14,147 bases of DNA, from contig JAFNZX010000069.1 in the NCBI GenBank assembly GCA_017382615.1, forward strand, positions 1 through 14,147, in the 5' to 3' direction. A program made the translations under genes and the position numbers. The DNA comes from Clostridia bacterium (GTDB lineage: Bacteria; Bacillota; Clostridia; Oscillospirales; CAG-272). This document shows, one piece after another, positions 13,586 to 14,147 of the stretch; the stretch's first letter is position 1, and each line of letters opens with the position of its first letter. The notes below the pieces were generated by a model. That model saw only the letters and a list, made by a program, of their open reading frames with translations. It searched no databases and was not told where the DNA came from.

Positions 13586-13662
13586 GGCGGGATAGCTCAG
13601 TTGGCTAGAGCAACCGGTTCATACCCGGTAGGTCATGGGTTCAAGTCCAATTCCCGCTACCA
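13586..13662 (+). tRNA. tRNA-Met (CAT), probably elongator
   Basis: A 77-nt cloverleaf: acceptor GGCGGGA with TCCCGCT (G1-U72), D-stem GCTC/GAGC, anticodon stem ACCGG/CCGGT with loop TTCATAC, variable AGGTC, T-stem ATGGG/CCAAT with loop TTCAAGT, and encoded CCA. The CAT anticodon with a paired 1-72 end and no GGG/CCC anticodon stem points to elongator Met, not initiator; a lysidine-type tRNA-Ile2 is less likely. The T-stem has a G51-A63 mismatch where CCCAT would be expected. Confidence 0.92.
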
Positions 13663-13737
13663 GGCCCGTTGGTCAAGCGGTTAAGACACCGCCCTTTCAC
13701 GGCGGTAACATGGGTTCGATTCCCGTACGGGTCACCA
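13663..13737 (+). tRNA. tRNA-Glu (TTC)
   Basis: A 75-nt cloverleaf: acceptor GGCCCGT with ACGGGTC (one G-U), D-stem GTC/GAC, anticodon stem CCGCC/GGCGG with loop CTTTCAC (anticodon TTC), T-stem ATGGG/CCCGT with loop TTCGATT, and encoded CCA. It begins on the base directly after the CCA of tRNA-Met, so the pair must be cut from one precursor. Confidence 0.95.
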
Positions 13738-13782
13738 GAAAAAGAACAAGGTGCAACATCGTTGCACCTTGTTCTTTTTCTG
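13737..13782 (+). terminator. terminator of the tRNA unit
   Basis: A 21-bp perfect stem (13737-13757 with 13761-13781) has a 3-nt loop. The 3' arm contains GTTCTTTTTCT, which supplies the U-run. The 5' arm starts on the last A of the tRNA-Glu CCA end. Confidence 0.85.
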
Positions 13783-13803
13783 TCGCCCCATACGAGGAAT
13801 CTC

Positions 13804-13930
13804 ACCCGGCGAGTCGAGTCGCAGGCTCGCCTCGCTGGGTTCGCATTCGCCGCTCGGAGATCGGAGAGCGGCTTGCGAAGCAAGACATTCTCCAGGCGGA
13901 GAGCGTGCAAATATTCGCGCGCAGCGCGAA
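13804..13930. repeat. cluster of short GC-rich hairpins
   Basis: Four small inverted repeats lie in 127 bp: 13804-13813 with 13831-13840 (one G-U position), GCCGCTC 13849-13855 with 13866-13872, CTTGC-GAA-GCAAG 13872-13884, and TTCGCGC 13914-13920 with 13924-13930. No coding frame or ribosome binding site is convincing. The style resembles the array at 9283-9451 but the GTGATATT core is absent. Confidence 0.55.
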
Positions 13931-13962
13931 ATTCCCGCAATTCGATTTAGTTATTTATTGCT

Positions 13963-13979
13963 TCACCAGAAAAAGAACA
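13963..13979 (+). repeat. direct repeat of the tRNA-Glu 3' end and terminator start
   Basis: TCACCAGAAAAAGAACA here is identical to 13732-13748, which spans the last bases of tRNA-Glu, its CCA and the first part of the terminator. The copies are 231 bp apart. The sequence upstream of this copy is not tRNA-like, so only the tail is duplicated. From here to 14038 nothing else is recognisable. Confidence 0.7.
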
Positions 13980-14038
13980 GGCACCTCGAATAGGGATGCT
14001 AAATTAGCGGTAAAAATAATGCAAAAAAGCGCCCGAAA

Positions 14039-14140
14039 GGAGGAGCAAGCCCCTCCCCTACCGATGGACGGCTTGGAAATCCTTGCCAAAAGATTTATCA
14101 AACTGACATATCGGGCGGTAGGGGAGGGGCTTGCTCCTCC
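14039..14140. repeat. 102-bp palindromic (MITE-like) intergenic element, copy B
   Basis: The 25-nt arms 14039-14063 and 14116-14140 are perfect reverse complements around a 52-nt core. They share GTAGGGGAGG and CTCCTCC blocks with the element at 91-193, but here GTAGGGGAGG faces the core instead of the outside. The cores show no obvious similarity. No open reading frame is present. Confidence 0.8.
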
Positions 14141-14147
14141 TCATTAC

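Noticed and set aside
13669..13950. Open frame running from tRNA-Glu into the hairpin cluster
   Set aside because: It begins inside a tRNA gene, crosses the terminator and has no SD.

Overview
The window looks like chromosomal DNA of an uncultured, gut-type Clostridia bacterium (Bacillota). The signs are slightly GC-rich coding sequence, strong AGGAGG ribosome binding sites, textbook TTGACA/TATAAT promoters with 16-17 bp spacing, a THF riboswitch, an ECF-type FolT, an HPr-like protein, tRNA genes with encoded CCA, and many short palindromic intergenic elements. The genus cannot be told from the sequence alone.

Layout. 1-305: the 3' tail of a plus-strand gene, a 103-bp palindromic element (91-193) and a hairpin between convergent genes. 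306-3132 (minus): a polysaccharide O-acetylation pair, an MBOAT acyltransferase followed by a DHHW/AlgX-like partner, behind its own promoter. 3201-8784 (plus): one likely operon with promoter, THF riboswitch, a Shine-Dalgarno-sequestering hairpin, folT (folate uptake), folC (folate polyglutamylation), an ABC-F ATPase, a ROK sugar kinase and a GmhA-like SIS isomerase. 8882-9213 (plus): an HPr-like protein lacking the phosphoryl-accepting histidine, with its own promoter overlapping an 11-bp perfect inverted repeat. 9250-9520: a compound palindromic repeat array and a long hairpin terminator. 9630-10310 (minus): thymidylate kinase with its promoter. 10407-13422 (minus): a 960-residue membrane protein with a CvpA-like N-terminus, plus promoter and terminator. 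13476-13782 (plus): phased A-tracts, a consensus promoter, abutting tRNA-Met(CAT) and tRNA-Glu(TTC), and a 21-bp terminator hairpin. 13783-14147: non-coding DNA holding a hairpin cluster, a direct repeat of the tRNA-Glu tail, and a second ~102-bp palindromic element.

How the genes fit together. FolT and FolC form a folate import and retention unit under folate feedback control. The ABC-F, ROK and SIS genes follow with gaps of 51, 1 and 9 bp, so they are probably co-transcribed, although their link to folate is unknown. Thymidylate kinase also belongs to folate-dependent nucleotide metabolism but is separately transcribed. No defence system, CRISPR array, transposase, integrase or phage gene is visible. 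The most unusual items are the CvpA-like giant protein, the HPr-like protein without its active-site His, the ROK kinase without its zinc cysteines, the SD-sequestering platform behind the THF riboswitch, and the modular palindromic elements.
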